Origin: CAMYLR01 sp039590215
GTDB lineage: Bacteria; Gemmatimonadota; Gemmatimonadetes; JACCXV01; JAHWKZ01
Length of the DNA stretch: 30,603 nucleotides
Assembly: GCA_039590215.1 (NCBI GenBank)
Contig: JBDHFX010000004.1
Location: 1-30,603, forward strand
Direction: 5' to 3'
The notes under the pieces were generated by a model, which was not told the DNA's origin, did no database searches, and saw only the letters and a list, made by a program, of their open reading frames with translations. The position numbers and the translations under genes are program-made. This document shows, one piece after another, positions 1 through 7,749 of this stretch; the first letter of the stretch is position 1; each line of letters begins with the position of its first letter.

Positions 1-379
1 CACCGTCCGCCGCAACTCTGGGTGGGGCATCGTCGTGAGTACATCCTCCGATGTCGAGGTTCACCACAACACCGTCACCGATAATGATCACGGCATCCTC
101 GGCATACACAACGATCGTGGCAGTAGCGACTACGGTCTGTTTATTCTCAAGAACCTCTGGGTCCACGACAACACGGTCGGTCTGCCGCAGGGTGGTGTGA
201 CCGGTCTCTTGGACGACAGCGGCGGCACTCAAGCCTATACGAGCTACAACAACCGCTTCGACCGCAACACCTACAACTCCGTGCCGACCCACCCGTTCTG
301 GGGGACGCAGTCAGACGGTGACGGTTCCTGGAGCGCCTGGCAGGCCGCCGGTTGGGATCTAAACGGAACTTTCAACTAG
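1..379 (+). CDS. Right-handed beta-helix protein, C-terminal fragment (runs in from left edge)
   Basis: The reading frame is open from base 2 to the TAG at 377-379, so this is the 3' end of a gene that begins outside the window. The GTG at 35 is an internal valine, because the complete paralogue downstream continues unbroken through the same position. The visible part is rich in Asn, His, Asp and Gly and carries short turns such as HHNTVTDNDHG, typical of parallel beta-helix (PbH1/NosD-like) coils. It ends in a Trp-rich tail (FWGTQSDGDGSWSAWQ) identical in layout to the next gene. In such proteins the solenoid usually binds, cleaves or epimerises polysaccharide; which of these applies here cannot be told. 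Beside an exopolysaccharide cluster, a role on the secreted polymer is an inference. Confidence 0.85.
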   Translation, partial: TVRRNSGWGIVVSTSSDVEVHHNTVTDNDHGILGIHNDRGSSDYGLFILKNLWVHDNTVGLPQGGVTGLLDDSGGTQAYTSYNNRFDRNTYNSVPTHPFWGTQSDGDGSWSAWQAAGWDLNGTFN

Positions 380-519
380 TTGTGGAACACAGGCCGGATC
401 CGCGGAAGGGGTAAGTGTGGCTGGCTGAGGCGACGACTACTAAGGTTTCAAAGCATCTCCTAAATCACAGGCCATGGTCTAAGGCTAAGAGCGGCGTGAC
501 GGACATTCTGATCGTATCG

Positions 520-1671
520 ATGCGGGCCAGCTCTTACTCACTGATAACGGTAGCGTTGGCGCTCCTTCTAGTCGCCTGTGGTCAACCAGGCCCGCTAGCT
601 TCGTCTAATCCGGCGGTTACAGCCGGTATCGAGGTATTCCCGGGCGAGAGCATCCAAGCGGCGGTAGACGCCAACCCTGGCAGCACGACCTTCGTCCTCA
701 AGGCCGGCACCCACCGCCGACAGCGGGTGGTGCCCAAGAGCGGGAACACGTTCCTCGGTGAGCCGGGCACGGTGCTCGACGGCGAGAACGCCACCAGCCA
801 GGCGTTCGTGGGAACGTCCGACAACATCACCATCCGCAACCTCACCCTGACTCGATACACCCCTGGTGTGCATCATGGCGCCATCGAGCCGGGCCGTCAG
901 GAAGGCATCGGGTGGTTGGTTGAAGATTGCGAGATCTCCTACAGCAACGGCGCTGGCATCGTCCTCGCCGACCAGGGGATCGTGCGTCGGTGCCACATCC
1001 ACCACAACGGACAGATGGGGATCACCGGGTGGCCCGACAATGGACTCGTCGAGGACAACGAGGTGTCGTACAACAACACCGGCGGTTACGATCCCAACTG
1101 GGAAGCCGGCGGGATGAAGCTCTTCTACAGTGACGGGCTGGTGATCCGTAACAATCACGTCCATCACAACCACGGGTCGATTGGGATCTGGCTCGACTTC
1201 AACCTCACCAACTGTTTGATCGAGGGTAATGTGGTAGAGGACAACGGTCACGGCGGCATCATGTACGAGATCAGCTACGGTGGCACTATTCGCAACAACA
1301 CCGTCCGCCGCAACTCTGGGTGGGGCATCGTCGTGAGTACATCCTCCGATGTCGAGGTCCACCACAACACCGTCACCGATAATGATCACGGCATTCTCGG
1401 CATACACAACGACCGTGGCAGCAGTGACTACGGCCTGTTCCTTCTTAAGGACCTCTGGGTCCACGACAACACGGTCGGTCTGCCGCAGGGTGGTGTGACC
1501 GGCCTCTTGGACGACAGCGGCGGTACTCTAGCCTATACGAGCTACAACAACCGCTTCGACCGCAACACCTACAACTCCGTGCCGACCCACCCGTTCTGGG
1601 GGACGCAGTCAGACGGTTCCTGGAGCGCCTGGCAGGCCCGCGGTAGGGATCCTAACGGGACGTTCAACTAA
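520..1671 (+). CDS. Right-handed beta-helix repeat lipoprotein (383 aa), possible polysaccharide-acting protein
   Basis: I place the start at ATG 520, not the upstream GTG at 415. From 520 the protein opens with a classic lipoprotein signal: Arg2, a hydrophobic stretch at residues 8-19 and the lipobox LVAC with Cys20. The 35 residues before it look non-coding. After a short linker, roughly residues 35-340 form repeated Asn/His/Gly-rich coils (for example RNNHVHHNHGS and RNNTVRRNSG) of the PbH1/beta-helix type, starting with the frequently seen segment FPGESIQAAVDA. The C-terminal tail is Trp-rich. The protein should be lipid-anchored, probably in the outer membrane facing outwards or in the periplasm. 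Related folds include pectate lyases and the AlgG C5-epimerase, but I cannot identify a catalytic triad. It is the downstream member of a tandem pair and converges on the glycosyltransferase that ends at 1710. Confidence 0.85.
   Translation: MRASSYSLITVALALLLVACGQPGPLASSNPAVTAGIEVFPGESIQAAVDANPGSTTFVLKAGTHRRQRVVPKSGNTFLGEPGTVLDGENATSQAFVGTSDNITIRNLTLTRYTPGVHHGAIEPGRQEGIGWLVEDCEISYSNGAGIVLADQGIVRRCHIHHNGQMGITGWPDNGLVEDNEVSYNNTGGYDPNWEAGGMKLFYSDGLVIRNNHVHHNHGSIGIWLDFNLTNCLIEGNVVEDNGHGGIMYEISYGGTIRNNTVRRNSGWGIVVSTSSDVEVHHNTVTDNDHGILGIHNDRGSSDYGLFLLKDLWVHDNTVGLPQGGVTGLLDDSGGTLAYTSYNNRFDRNTYNSVPTHPFWGTQSDGSWSAWQARGRDPNGTFN
1299..1671 (+). repeat. Second copy of a tandem gene duplication (first copy is 1-379)
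   Basis: Positions 1299-1671 align with 1-379 from the first base of the window to the stop codons. By eye I count about 21 mismatches over 373 aligned positions, roughly 94 percent identity, plus one in-frame 6-base gap that removes Gly-Asp near the C-terminus. The first 60 bases are identical. The repeat unit presumably extends left of the window over the whole gene. Confidence 0.9.
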
Positions 1672-1688
1672 CCGCGGAGCAATCCCCT

Positions 1689-1705
1689 GGCCGGCCATAC
1701 CGGCC
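1689..1705. terminator. Candidate bidirectional stem-loop between convergent genes
   Basis: GGCCGG at 1689-1694 and CCGGCC at 1700-1705 form a 6-bp all-GC hairpin with a 5-base loop. It lies in the 38-base gap between the stop of the plus-strand beta-helix gene and the stop of the minus-strand glycosyltransferase. Neither side has a clear U-tract, so it is a weak intrinsic terminator at best, placed where one is expected. Confidence 0.4.
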
Positions 1706-1709
1706 GATC

Positions 1710-2765
1710 TCATTCACTGATGGCTGAGCTAACCACGAGTTCGAGACCTCGTGCGTAGTCCTCCGCAACACGGGACCACGACCAGCGTTCGGCCAGCCGC
1801 AACGCATTCCGCTGCATTTCAACGAGCCCGTCGTCCGTTACGCGAGCCGCGGCTGCAAGAGACCGGGCGAGGGATTCGGGTGTGGCTTCGGATGAGAAGC
1901 CTGCCCCGAACTCAAGCACGCCTTCTCCCATGTTGGTTGCGTCTGTGACGATGATGGGCACGCCGATGGACAAAGCCAAGCGGGGCGGTCTGGGGGGTCC
2001 GTCGTAGCGTGACGGGTACACCAAGAAACGTGCCCGTTGAATTGGGCTGAAATCTTCAGTTTCGCCGACGAAGGTAACGTGGTCCGAGATACCCAGCCGT
2101 TCCGCTAACGCTTCGAGTCGAGCGAAGCCACCTTGATAGTCCCGGCCTGCGATGGACAGCTTGCGGTGATCACCAAGTTCGGGGTCGCTCAACGCAAAGG
2201 CCTCGAGAAGAATGTCGAGCCCCTTCTGATGCACGTCGAGACGTCCGAAGAACGTAAAACCTCGGTCGGTGTTCTCCCTTGATCCTATAGACAGCTCGGG
2301 ATGAGGGGGAGGGACGCCAAGCGAAGCCTCGAAGGACGCCGGGCGTTTCGTCGATTGCCACAGCGATCGCTCGTATTCGGAGTAGAAGTGAATGCCAGCC
2401 GCCGACCGCAATACAGCAGACCGATACAGCTGAGTGTACGCGGACTTTGCCAGTCGGCGGCCGCTTGCGAGCAATGCGGGTGATTGTTGCGACAGAAGGC
2501 TGCACACGTAGGGGATTCGGCCCCTGCGCGCAGCTCGCGCGATGACGAGATTCGACGGCACGAAAAGACCGAAGACGCCGAGCACTTCAATAGCGTCTCG
2601 GTTGGAGCGAAGTCGCTCGATCGAGGAGCGCCGTGCTGAACGCGACTCTCCAGGATACCGGACAACGTCGTGCCCGAGCTCTTCGACGCCATCGACCAGT
2701 GCTCCGATATCGCCTGGGTACCCACCCGAACCGTCGAGATGGGCGTAGTAGACGCCGACCCTCAT
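1710..2765 (-). CDS. GT4-type glycosyltransferase (351 aa)
   Basis: Predicted cytoplasmic or membrane-associated GT-B enzyme that adds one sugar to the lipid-linked repeat unit. The N-terminus (MRVGVYYAHLDGSGGYPGDI) is the first Rossmann strand and Gly-rich loop of GT4 enzymes. The C-terminal half has the family pattern FFGRLDVHQKGLDIL, then YPSRYDGPPRP, then GVPIIVTDATNMGEGV. The ATG at 2765 shares its A with the upstream stop (TGATG), so I prefer it to the TTG one codon earlier; this implies translational coupling. It is the last gene of the minus-strand polysaccharide operon. One oddity: after the YDGPPRP motif the sequence runs RLALS where relatives, as I recall them, usually read REAL, so one conserved acidic residue appears to be Leu. 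Sugar specificity is unknown. Confidence 0.85.
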   Translation of the reverse strand: MRVGVYYAHLDGSGGYPGDIGALVDGVEELGHDVVRYPGESRSARRSSIERLRSNRDAIEVLGVFGLFVPSNLVIARAARRGRIPYVCSLLSQQSPALLASGRRLAKSAYTQLYRSAVLRSAAGIHFYSEYERSLWQSTKRPASFEASLGVPPPHPELSIGSRENTDRGFTFFGRLDVHQKGLDILLEAFALSDPELGDHRKLSIAGRDYQGGFARLEALAERLGISDHVTFVGETEDFSPIQRARFLVYPSRYDGPPRPPRLALSIGVPIIVTDATNMGEGVLEFGAGFSSEATPESLARSLAAAARVTDDGLVEMQRNALRLAERWSWSRVAEDYARGLELVVSSAISE

Positions 2766-4438
2766 CAAAAACCCCCTCGATTCTTAGGTCGCACATAAAG
2801 GAAAACACCAGTTCCGTTGGCGGCGATCCACGCTTGCTCGGGTGGGCCGAGCTCGCGATCGAGCGGTTGACCCCAGTGCCAGAACACGCCCCCATCCTGT
2901 CGGAATTCATTCAGTGCATCTCGAAAACCTTGGGTTTCTTCACCCACTTGGACGAGTCGCAATTCGTACCGCGGTCGGGATCTATCGCGAGAGCTCCCAA
3001 GTATGAAATAACGTCGCAATCCCGATAACTCCTGGTACATGTGCTCCATCGACAATCCACGCGGCAAGTAATCCAACTCGACATCGATATCCGCCAGTCG
3101 TTGCTCCAGCTTCTCGCTCCACGCGGTCTCATGGGCCGCCGCACCCCACAACCGATCCGCTGAAGCCTCGGTAGGCAATGGAACCCTGACGTTCCGTCTT
3201 GTCAAGAAGACTCGTGACCCCGCGGTAATGTTCGCCTCGATCCAATCGACGGCATGGTGCTCGACCCAGCCTGATCGAATCTCCCGAGCCATTGATACGG
3301 TGCGCGCAAGAGGCAGCGCCAGAGCAACGAGGGCGACAACCGCAGAGACTTGAACTGCCCGTCGTTTCCCCACTGCTTGCTGCACACCTCCCAACGCGTA
3401 CCCACCCACCACCACCATGACCACAAAAGCATGACCTACATGCCGAAGCCCACCAGAGGTCTTGAGCGTGAACAACTCGACGCCGAGGAGCAACAAATAC
3501 GCCAGCGCAACCCATGCCTTCCAACCGTCCGTGCGGCAACGAAGCAGAATCCCCACGAGCGTTACGACTCCCACGATCGCCAACCCCTCATTGGTCAAGA
3601 AGTCAACGACTGCACCGCTGCCGGAAATCTGCGGCCTGACGACAACCACGGTCATTATTTTCCGAACATTGCCAACCAGGTGCCCGAAAAACCATGGCGC
3701 AGAAACGAGAAACGTCACGATCGCAACGGCCGCCATCTGGACTCCGGAGCGAACGGAGCTTTGATCGTCCGACACAACCCACATCAGCCACAGAACCAAC
3801 GGAATGATGAACAACATCTCAACCCGAGTGGCGACAGCCAGACCGTAGACTATTCCGGCCCACACCCATCGTCTCGATCCTCTACATGTAAGCATGATGG
3901 ACATGGAGAGGATCGTCAGCGACCACGCTGGCGAGTATGGCCGCGACTGAACCGCAAACGAGCAGAAAAGCGGCACGACCGCAGCCAGTCCACCGGCGAA
4001 CAGTGCACCCGGCCAATCGGCAAAATAGCGGCCGATGCGCGCGGCGCTGTGGATCCCAAGCAGAGATATCAAGACGATTGTCCCGATGATCACGGCACGT
4101 AAGCCCGCCATATCAGCATAGATGTCGAACAGTGTCTGGTCTAGAGTAACAAGAGGTACGACTAATGCTTCGAGCTCGATCACCGACCCTATTGCACCCA
4201 CCGTGTTGAAAAACCAGGTCGCGGTGCCGTAGACGAACCCCAACCAAATCGTGATCGCTCCCGGAGCAAACTTGAAGCCCGGCGTTACACCCTCCAGCAG
4301 GAGCAGTCCATCCGCCGCGTATGGCAGCTCGTCGATCTCTGTTGGCACGTAGGATGGCGCGAACAAAAACAAGCGGAGGCCAGCGCCGACCACCAGAACG
4401 ATCAATTCCGCAGCGTACCGGCGGAGCAACCGCGTCAT
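2765..4438 (-). CDS. Polytopic membrane protein, GT-C-like glycosyltransferase (557 aa)
   Basis: About ten or more hydrophobic segments run from residue 10 to about 375, followed by a soluble C-terminal part of about 180 residues. This is the layout of GT-C enzymes (ArnT/PMT/GT39-like), which use polyprenyl-phosphate sugars and act on the outer face of the inner membrane. The first extracytoplasmic loop carries an acidic EIDE motif at residues 34-37, where GT-C enzymes keep their catalytic Asp/Glu. The start ATG overlaps the upstream stop by 4 bases (4435-4438) and the stop overlaps the next start, so it sits inside a coupled operon. It may transfer a sugar onto the polymer or repeat unit. 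A role in polymerisation cannot be excluded because no Wzy is obvious. Donor and acceptor are unknown. Confidence 0.7.
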   Translation of the reverse strand: MTRLLRRYAAELIVLVVGAGLRLFLFAPSYVPTEIDELPYAADGLLLLEGVTPGFKFAPGAITIWLGFVYGTATWFFNTVGAIGSVIELEALVVPLVTLDQTLFDIYADMAGLRAVIIGTIVLISLLGIHSAARIGRYFADWPGALFAGGLAAVVPLFCSFAVQSRPYSPAWSLTILSMSIMLTCRGSRRWVWAGIVYGLAVATRVEMLFIIPLVLWLMWVVSDDQSSVRSGVQMAAVAIVTFLVSAPWFFGHLVGNVRKIMTVVVVRPQISGSGAVVDFLTNEGLAIVGVVTLVGILLRCRTDGWKAWVALAYLLLLGVELFTLKTSGGLRHVGHAFVVMVVVGGYALGGVQQAVGKRRAVQVSAVVALVALALPLARTVSMAREIRSGWVEHHAVDWIEANITAGSRVFLTRRNVRVPLPTEASADRLWGAAAHETAWSEKLEQRLADIDVELDYLPRGLSMEHMYQELSGLRRYFILGSSRDRSRPRYELRLVQVGEETQGFRDALNEFRQDGGVFWHWGQPLDRELGPPEQAWIAANGTGVFLYVRPKNRGGF

Positions 4439-6069
4439 TCCTTCCCCACCGCAGCTGGGGCATCAAGAGCCTCGAGCAAGTAGACGCCACCCCAGTCGTC
4501 CCGATGGACCTGCCTGGTTGAGCCTTGAAACTGCTCGACTACCCCCCCCGAATCGCTCATCCACGCCTCAGGTGCTCGTTGCATGAAGTCTGGTGGCTCT
4601 ACTACCTCCCCGGTCACAAAGACGCGCCCTTGATGACGGATCGCCTCGTCGTAGATCTCCACTACCTCAACGGCGTTGCGCAGGTGGAGGCTCACGACAT
4701 CCGCACTCGAATAGTATCGCAGGTATCGAAAAAACCCGGCGCTCTCAGAGGTCAGAATCATGTCTTCTTCGCTCGCATGTTCAAGCAGCCAGCCTGCCTT
4801 TAGCCGATGGCGGTCCGACTCGGAGTCCCTCAGCATCGCCATCCCACCGATACCGTTGTGCAGAAGCAACGCGACTGGAAGCACACACACGAATAGCATC
4901 CTGGTTCCGATTCGTGGCCCAACGTGGACTAGCCTTGCAAAGAGCAACCAAAAAGGCACTAGCGCAAGTAGCCACGCCTCCGGTTGCTCGAGGTTGTCCA
5001 TGTACCAGATCGTCGCCACGTACAGAACCAGCCAGACAAGGCTCGCCAGCACGATTGGGTCAGAGACGCCTGGCAAACCGCGACTCACGCCTCGACCAAG
5101 TGTCCAGCCAAATGCGATCGTCACCATCAGCAGGGTGACAGATCCAAAAATGCCTGTGCGACGCCCGGCTCTGACGCCCAGCAGTTGCTCCCCCTCCACC
5201 CGCCGACGTGGATATCGCTCGCCGAGCCAAGCGTGGAACTTTGGGAATGCAAAAAGGAAGTTGCCGGTAACCACCACGTGTCCGAACACCATTGCTGCAT
5301 TAACGATGTCGCTCCGCTGCAGATCCATACCCGACGAACGCTCCGGCAACTCTATAGTCACGTAGTAAGGATAAGCGACTTGAGCCAGAGTTCCGATCGC
5401 GTAGACCGCCGGCACGCAACTCAGCAAAAAGACCGCCAAGTAGACCATTACATGCTTCTTGCCGTGTTGTAGTGCCAGGTACAGAGGCGCCGATACCAAC
5501 GCTGGTATGACGTTCAACACGTGGCCGAACATCGCGAGCAGCCCCAGGACCCCACCCAACGCGGCGCGCTTGATTGAGATCTGTTGTGCGAACATCCACC
5601 AGACCAGACCCAGCGCCAGGAGCGACCCAAGCGCGTAGGTCTCGGCCTCGGCCGCGTATCGCCAGAAGCCATAGGAGAACCCGAGCAGTCCGCCTACCAC
5701 GATAGCCCGCGGCCTTGGGATTCCCATCCGCCTCCACAAGATCAACGAAAACAACACCACCGCAGCTGCGGCAAGTGCGGCTCCAAGTACGAGCATGAAA
5801 TCGAACGAACGATCGAGTAGGCCTATCGATCTCCCAGAGACAAATAGTACTCGCATCAGAAGCAAATAAAGCGGGTGATACGGGTGGACCAGGAAAAAGA
5901 ACGAAGAGTCCTCTACGTGGTACGCGTACTCGTATGCGTCGTCAGCCTCGACATGCACAACCGGAGCAGTCAGCCAATAGAAAAGGAACCAGCCTAGGAG
6001 GAGGGCGCTCCAGGGCCAAATCCGTAGCAAGGAATCGCTCAACGTGGATTGTTGATCCCGTTGTCTCAT
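4435..6069 (-). CDS. Polytopic membrane protein, DUF2723/GT-C-like (544 aa)
   Basis: A hydrophobic protein with about ten membrane segments between residues 18 and 410, then a soluble tail. Loop 1 carries EADDAYEY (residues 41-48) followed by HPYHPLYLLLMRVL (from residue 62). That acidic loop plus His-Pro-x-x-Pro-Leu segment resembles the DUF2723/GT-C protein-O-mannosyltransferase-like families. The later AAEAETYALGSLLALGLVWW stretch also fits that group. The likely role is glycosyl transfer from a polyprenyl-phosphate donor on the periplasmic side. It overlaps both neighbours by 4 bases (ATGA) and lies next to a second GT-C-like gene of similar size but little obvious sequence similarity, so the two probably have different substrates. 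Family assignment is from motif and topology only. Confidence 0.65.
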   Translation of the reverse strand: MRQRDQQSTLSDSLLRIWPWSALLLGWFLFYWLTAPVVHVEADDAYEYAYHVEDSSFFFLVHPYHPLYLLLMRVLFVSGRSIGLLDRSFDFMLVLGAALAAAAVVLFSLILWRRMGIPRPRAIVVGGLLGFSYGFWRYAAEAETYALGSLLALGLVWWMFAQQISIKRAALGGVLGLLAMFGHVLNVIPALVSAPLYLALQHGKKHVMVYLAVFLLSCVPAVYAIGTLAQVAYPYYVTIELPERSSGMDLQRSDIVNAAMVFGHVVVTGNFLFAFPKFHAWLGERYPRRRVEGEQLLGVRAGRRTGIFGSVTLLMVTIAFGWTLGRGVSRGLPGVSDPIVLASLVWLVLYVATIWYMDNLEQPEAWLLALVPFWLLFARLVHVGPRIGTRMLFVCVLPVALLLHNGIGGMAMLRDSESDRHRLKAGWLLEHASEEDMILTSESAGFFRYLRYYSSADVVSLHLRNAVEVVEIYDEAIRHQGRVFVTGEVVEPPDFMQRAPEAWMSDSGGVVEQFQGSTRQVHRDDWGGVYLLEALDAPAAVGKE

Positions 6070-6986
6070 CCGGATCGACGGCTTTGTTCCAGCGTGTCAA
6101 GCATGGCCCTTCGGTATTTACCGTCAGGACCAGCGATATGTGGCCAACTACTGATCCGAGCGTGCCAGAATTCAATTGCCTCTGCGGCGTCGATCCGAGT
6201 CGGCTCTAATCCCATCGCAACCGAACTTGTCACCGAATACATGACTTCATCCGCTCTCGGGGGGCCCCAATCGGCATACTCCCAATCGATGAGCACGAGA
6301 CTTCCTGTTTTTAGACGACGCAGGTTCCAGGGCGTGAAATCACCGTGCATCGGCCGCCAGTGCTCGGGAACGCCGGGTTCGCGGGCTAGGTCCTGTAACG
6401 CAACCTGTATGTCATCGATAATGAGACCAAGAGGTATATCCCCGGGGGCACGGTGTGCGCCATCGGGAAGTGGCGAAATAGCCAGGTAGTGCCACTCACC
6501 GGCCCGGCCTTCACCTAGCGGCTCGGGGATACTGAAACTGCCCGGTTGACAGTGCCAGACCGATTGCATCGCGGCAGCCTCGGTGTGAAGCGATTCAACG
6601 TCGGTTTGTCGCAGTTTCACGAACGCGATTGGATCGCCATCGCGCATCAAAAGGAGAGCGAGACCCGGACGATTCACGTGTGGACGTTCGTAAATCCCGA
6701 TCGTGTCGATCGCACCCCAGCACCTCGTCCACTCGGTGATGAGTTGTTCCCAAACTTCGGGCGTGATCGGACCGCGCCACTCAAATGCGGGACCTGGAAG
6801 CGCCCGGGGGCCGAGAACGTGCACCAAGCCTCGAGCCACCCTCCCTGCCACGCGCGCACGCCACTTGACTGGGGCGAGCAATCCCAATGCCCTGAGCGCC
6901 GAAGCCCGATCTGACATTGGCACGAGAACCGCTCCGCGACGCGGAGGAAACCGCTTATAGGCTCTACCTTGGAGGCTCCAGCTCAT
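6066..6986 (-). CDS. APH/choline-kinase-fold phosphotransferase-like protein (306 aa)
   Basis: The C-terminal half contains the Brenner motif HGDFTPWN (residues 214-221, catalytic Asp216) followed by IDWEYADWGPP (metal-binding Asp234), the signature of aminoglycoside phosphotransferase and choline kinase folds. A lysine in AFVKLR (Lys124) is in the right place for ATP phosphate contact. The substrate is unknown. In a polysaccharide operon, phosphorylation of a sugar, nucleoside or polyol is more likely than drug resistance. The start is uncertain: ATG 6986 overlaps the upstream gene by 23 bases, while ATG 6917 (residue 24) would leave a 46-base gap, and neither has a strong ribosome binding site. 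I keep the longer form because the extra segment (YKRFPPRRGAVLVP) looks protein-like. The stop overlaps the next start by 4 bases. Confidence 0.8.
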   Translation of the reverse strand: MSWSLQGRAYKRFPPRRGAVLVPMSDRASALRALGLLAPVKWRARVAGRVARGLVHVLGPRALPGPAFEWRGPITPEVWEQLITEWTRCWGAIDTIGIYERPHVNRPGLALLLMRDGDPIAFVKLRQTDVESLHTEAAAMQSVWHCQPGSFSIPEPLGEGRAGEWHYLAISPLPDGAHRAPGDIPLGLIIDDIQVALQDLAREPGVPEHWRPMHGDFTPWNLRRLKTGSLVLIDWEYADWGPPRADEVMYSVTSSVAMGLEPTRIDAAEAIEFWHARISSWPHIAGPDGKYRRAMLDTLEQSRRSG

Positions 6987-7749
6987 AGCGTCTGACGCCC
7001 GTCGACTGGAGAAGCAGGTTGAACAGAAACAGCGGATTGTTGACCAGATAACGACGGGCTAGACGTCGGGGTTCGGTAAGCAGCCGAAAAAACCACTCGA
7101 GACCAGACCGCTGCATCCATCCGGGCGCCTGAGGTTTCAGACCGGCGTGAAAATCAAATGCGGCGCCGACTCCGACCAGGACGGAAGCGCTAACGCGCCC
7201 AAGGTGTTCGCTCATCCAACGCTCTTGCTTGGGCGTGCCCAGCCCCACCCATACGATGTCCGGCTCGGTCGCGTTGATCATCTCGACAATCTCTTCATCC
7301 TCCTGCGGGGACAATGGACGGAAAGGAGGTGAAAAGGTCCCAGCGACGACAAGCCCGGGAAAACGACTAGCCAGACGCGTTACTAGACGCTCCGGTACGC
7401 CTTCACCGGCTCCATAGAAGAAGTGGCGGTACTGTTGGGGCAGAAACCGTTCGCAACATGCAAGCAGCAGATCCGGCCCATAGACTCGAGAGATGTGCGA
7501 GTATCCTTGGAGCCGGCCTGTCCAGACCAGTGGGACACCATCAGGAGTGACCAACCCGGCCTCGTTGTGGATGGCTCGAAAAGCTGGGTCACGCTGGCTT
7601 TCCATCACACCGTAGACGGTGGCTACACACACGTACTGTTGTTCACCGGCAGTAATCCAATGGGCAATGGTATCCAGCGCCTGTGGCATGTCTATGGCAC
7701 TGACACCTACACCAAGAACATTGACTCGAGGATCAACGACGTGCGTCAA
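6964..7749 (-). CDS. WecG/TagA/CpsF family glycosyltransferase (GT26, 261 aa)
   Basis: Full-length match to the GT26 family in length and motifs: VLGVGVSAIDMPQALD near the N-terminus, the substrate-pocket segment LVTPDGVPLVW, the core WVGLGTPKQERWM, and the C-terminal GVGAAFDFHAGLKP followed by the Trp-, Glu- and Arg-rich block to LARRYLVNNP. These enzymes add a hexosamine or hexuronic residue (ManNAc or ManNAcA in well-studied members) as the second sugar on an undecaprenyl-diphosphate-linked acceptor, at the cytoplasmic face of the membrane. The conserved Asp of TPDG is the proposed catalytic base. The start ATG overlaps the epimerase stop by 4 bases. It probably acts directly after the initiating transferase encoded at 8892-10862. 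The exact donor is not readable from sequence. Confidence 0.93.
   Translation of the reverse strand: MTHVVDPRVNVLGVGVSAIDMPQALDTIAHWITAGEQQYVCVATVYGVMESQRDPAFRAIHNEAGLVTPDGVPLVWTGRLQGYSHISRVYGPDLLLACCERFLPQQYRHFFYGAGEGVPERLVTRLASRFPGLVVAGTFSPPFRPLSPQEDEEIVEMINATEPDIVWVGLGTPKQERWMSEHLGRVSASVLVGVGAAFDFHAGLKPQAPGWMQRSGLEWFFRLLTEPRRLARRYLVNNPLFLFNLLLQSTGVRRYELEPPR

Noticed and set aside
595..1464. 289-codon minus-strand ORF, Val/Asp-rich
   Set aside because: It lies antisense to the beta-helix gene; its Val/Ile/Asp composition is the mirror of the Asn/His/Asp codons of that repeat-rich gene.
3350..4102. 250-codon plus-strand ORF
   Set aside because: Antisense to the GT-C-like gene, with a His/Asn/Arg/Gln-rich composition unlike a folded protein and no ribosome binding site.
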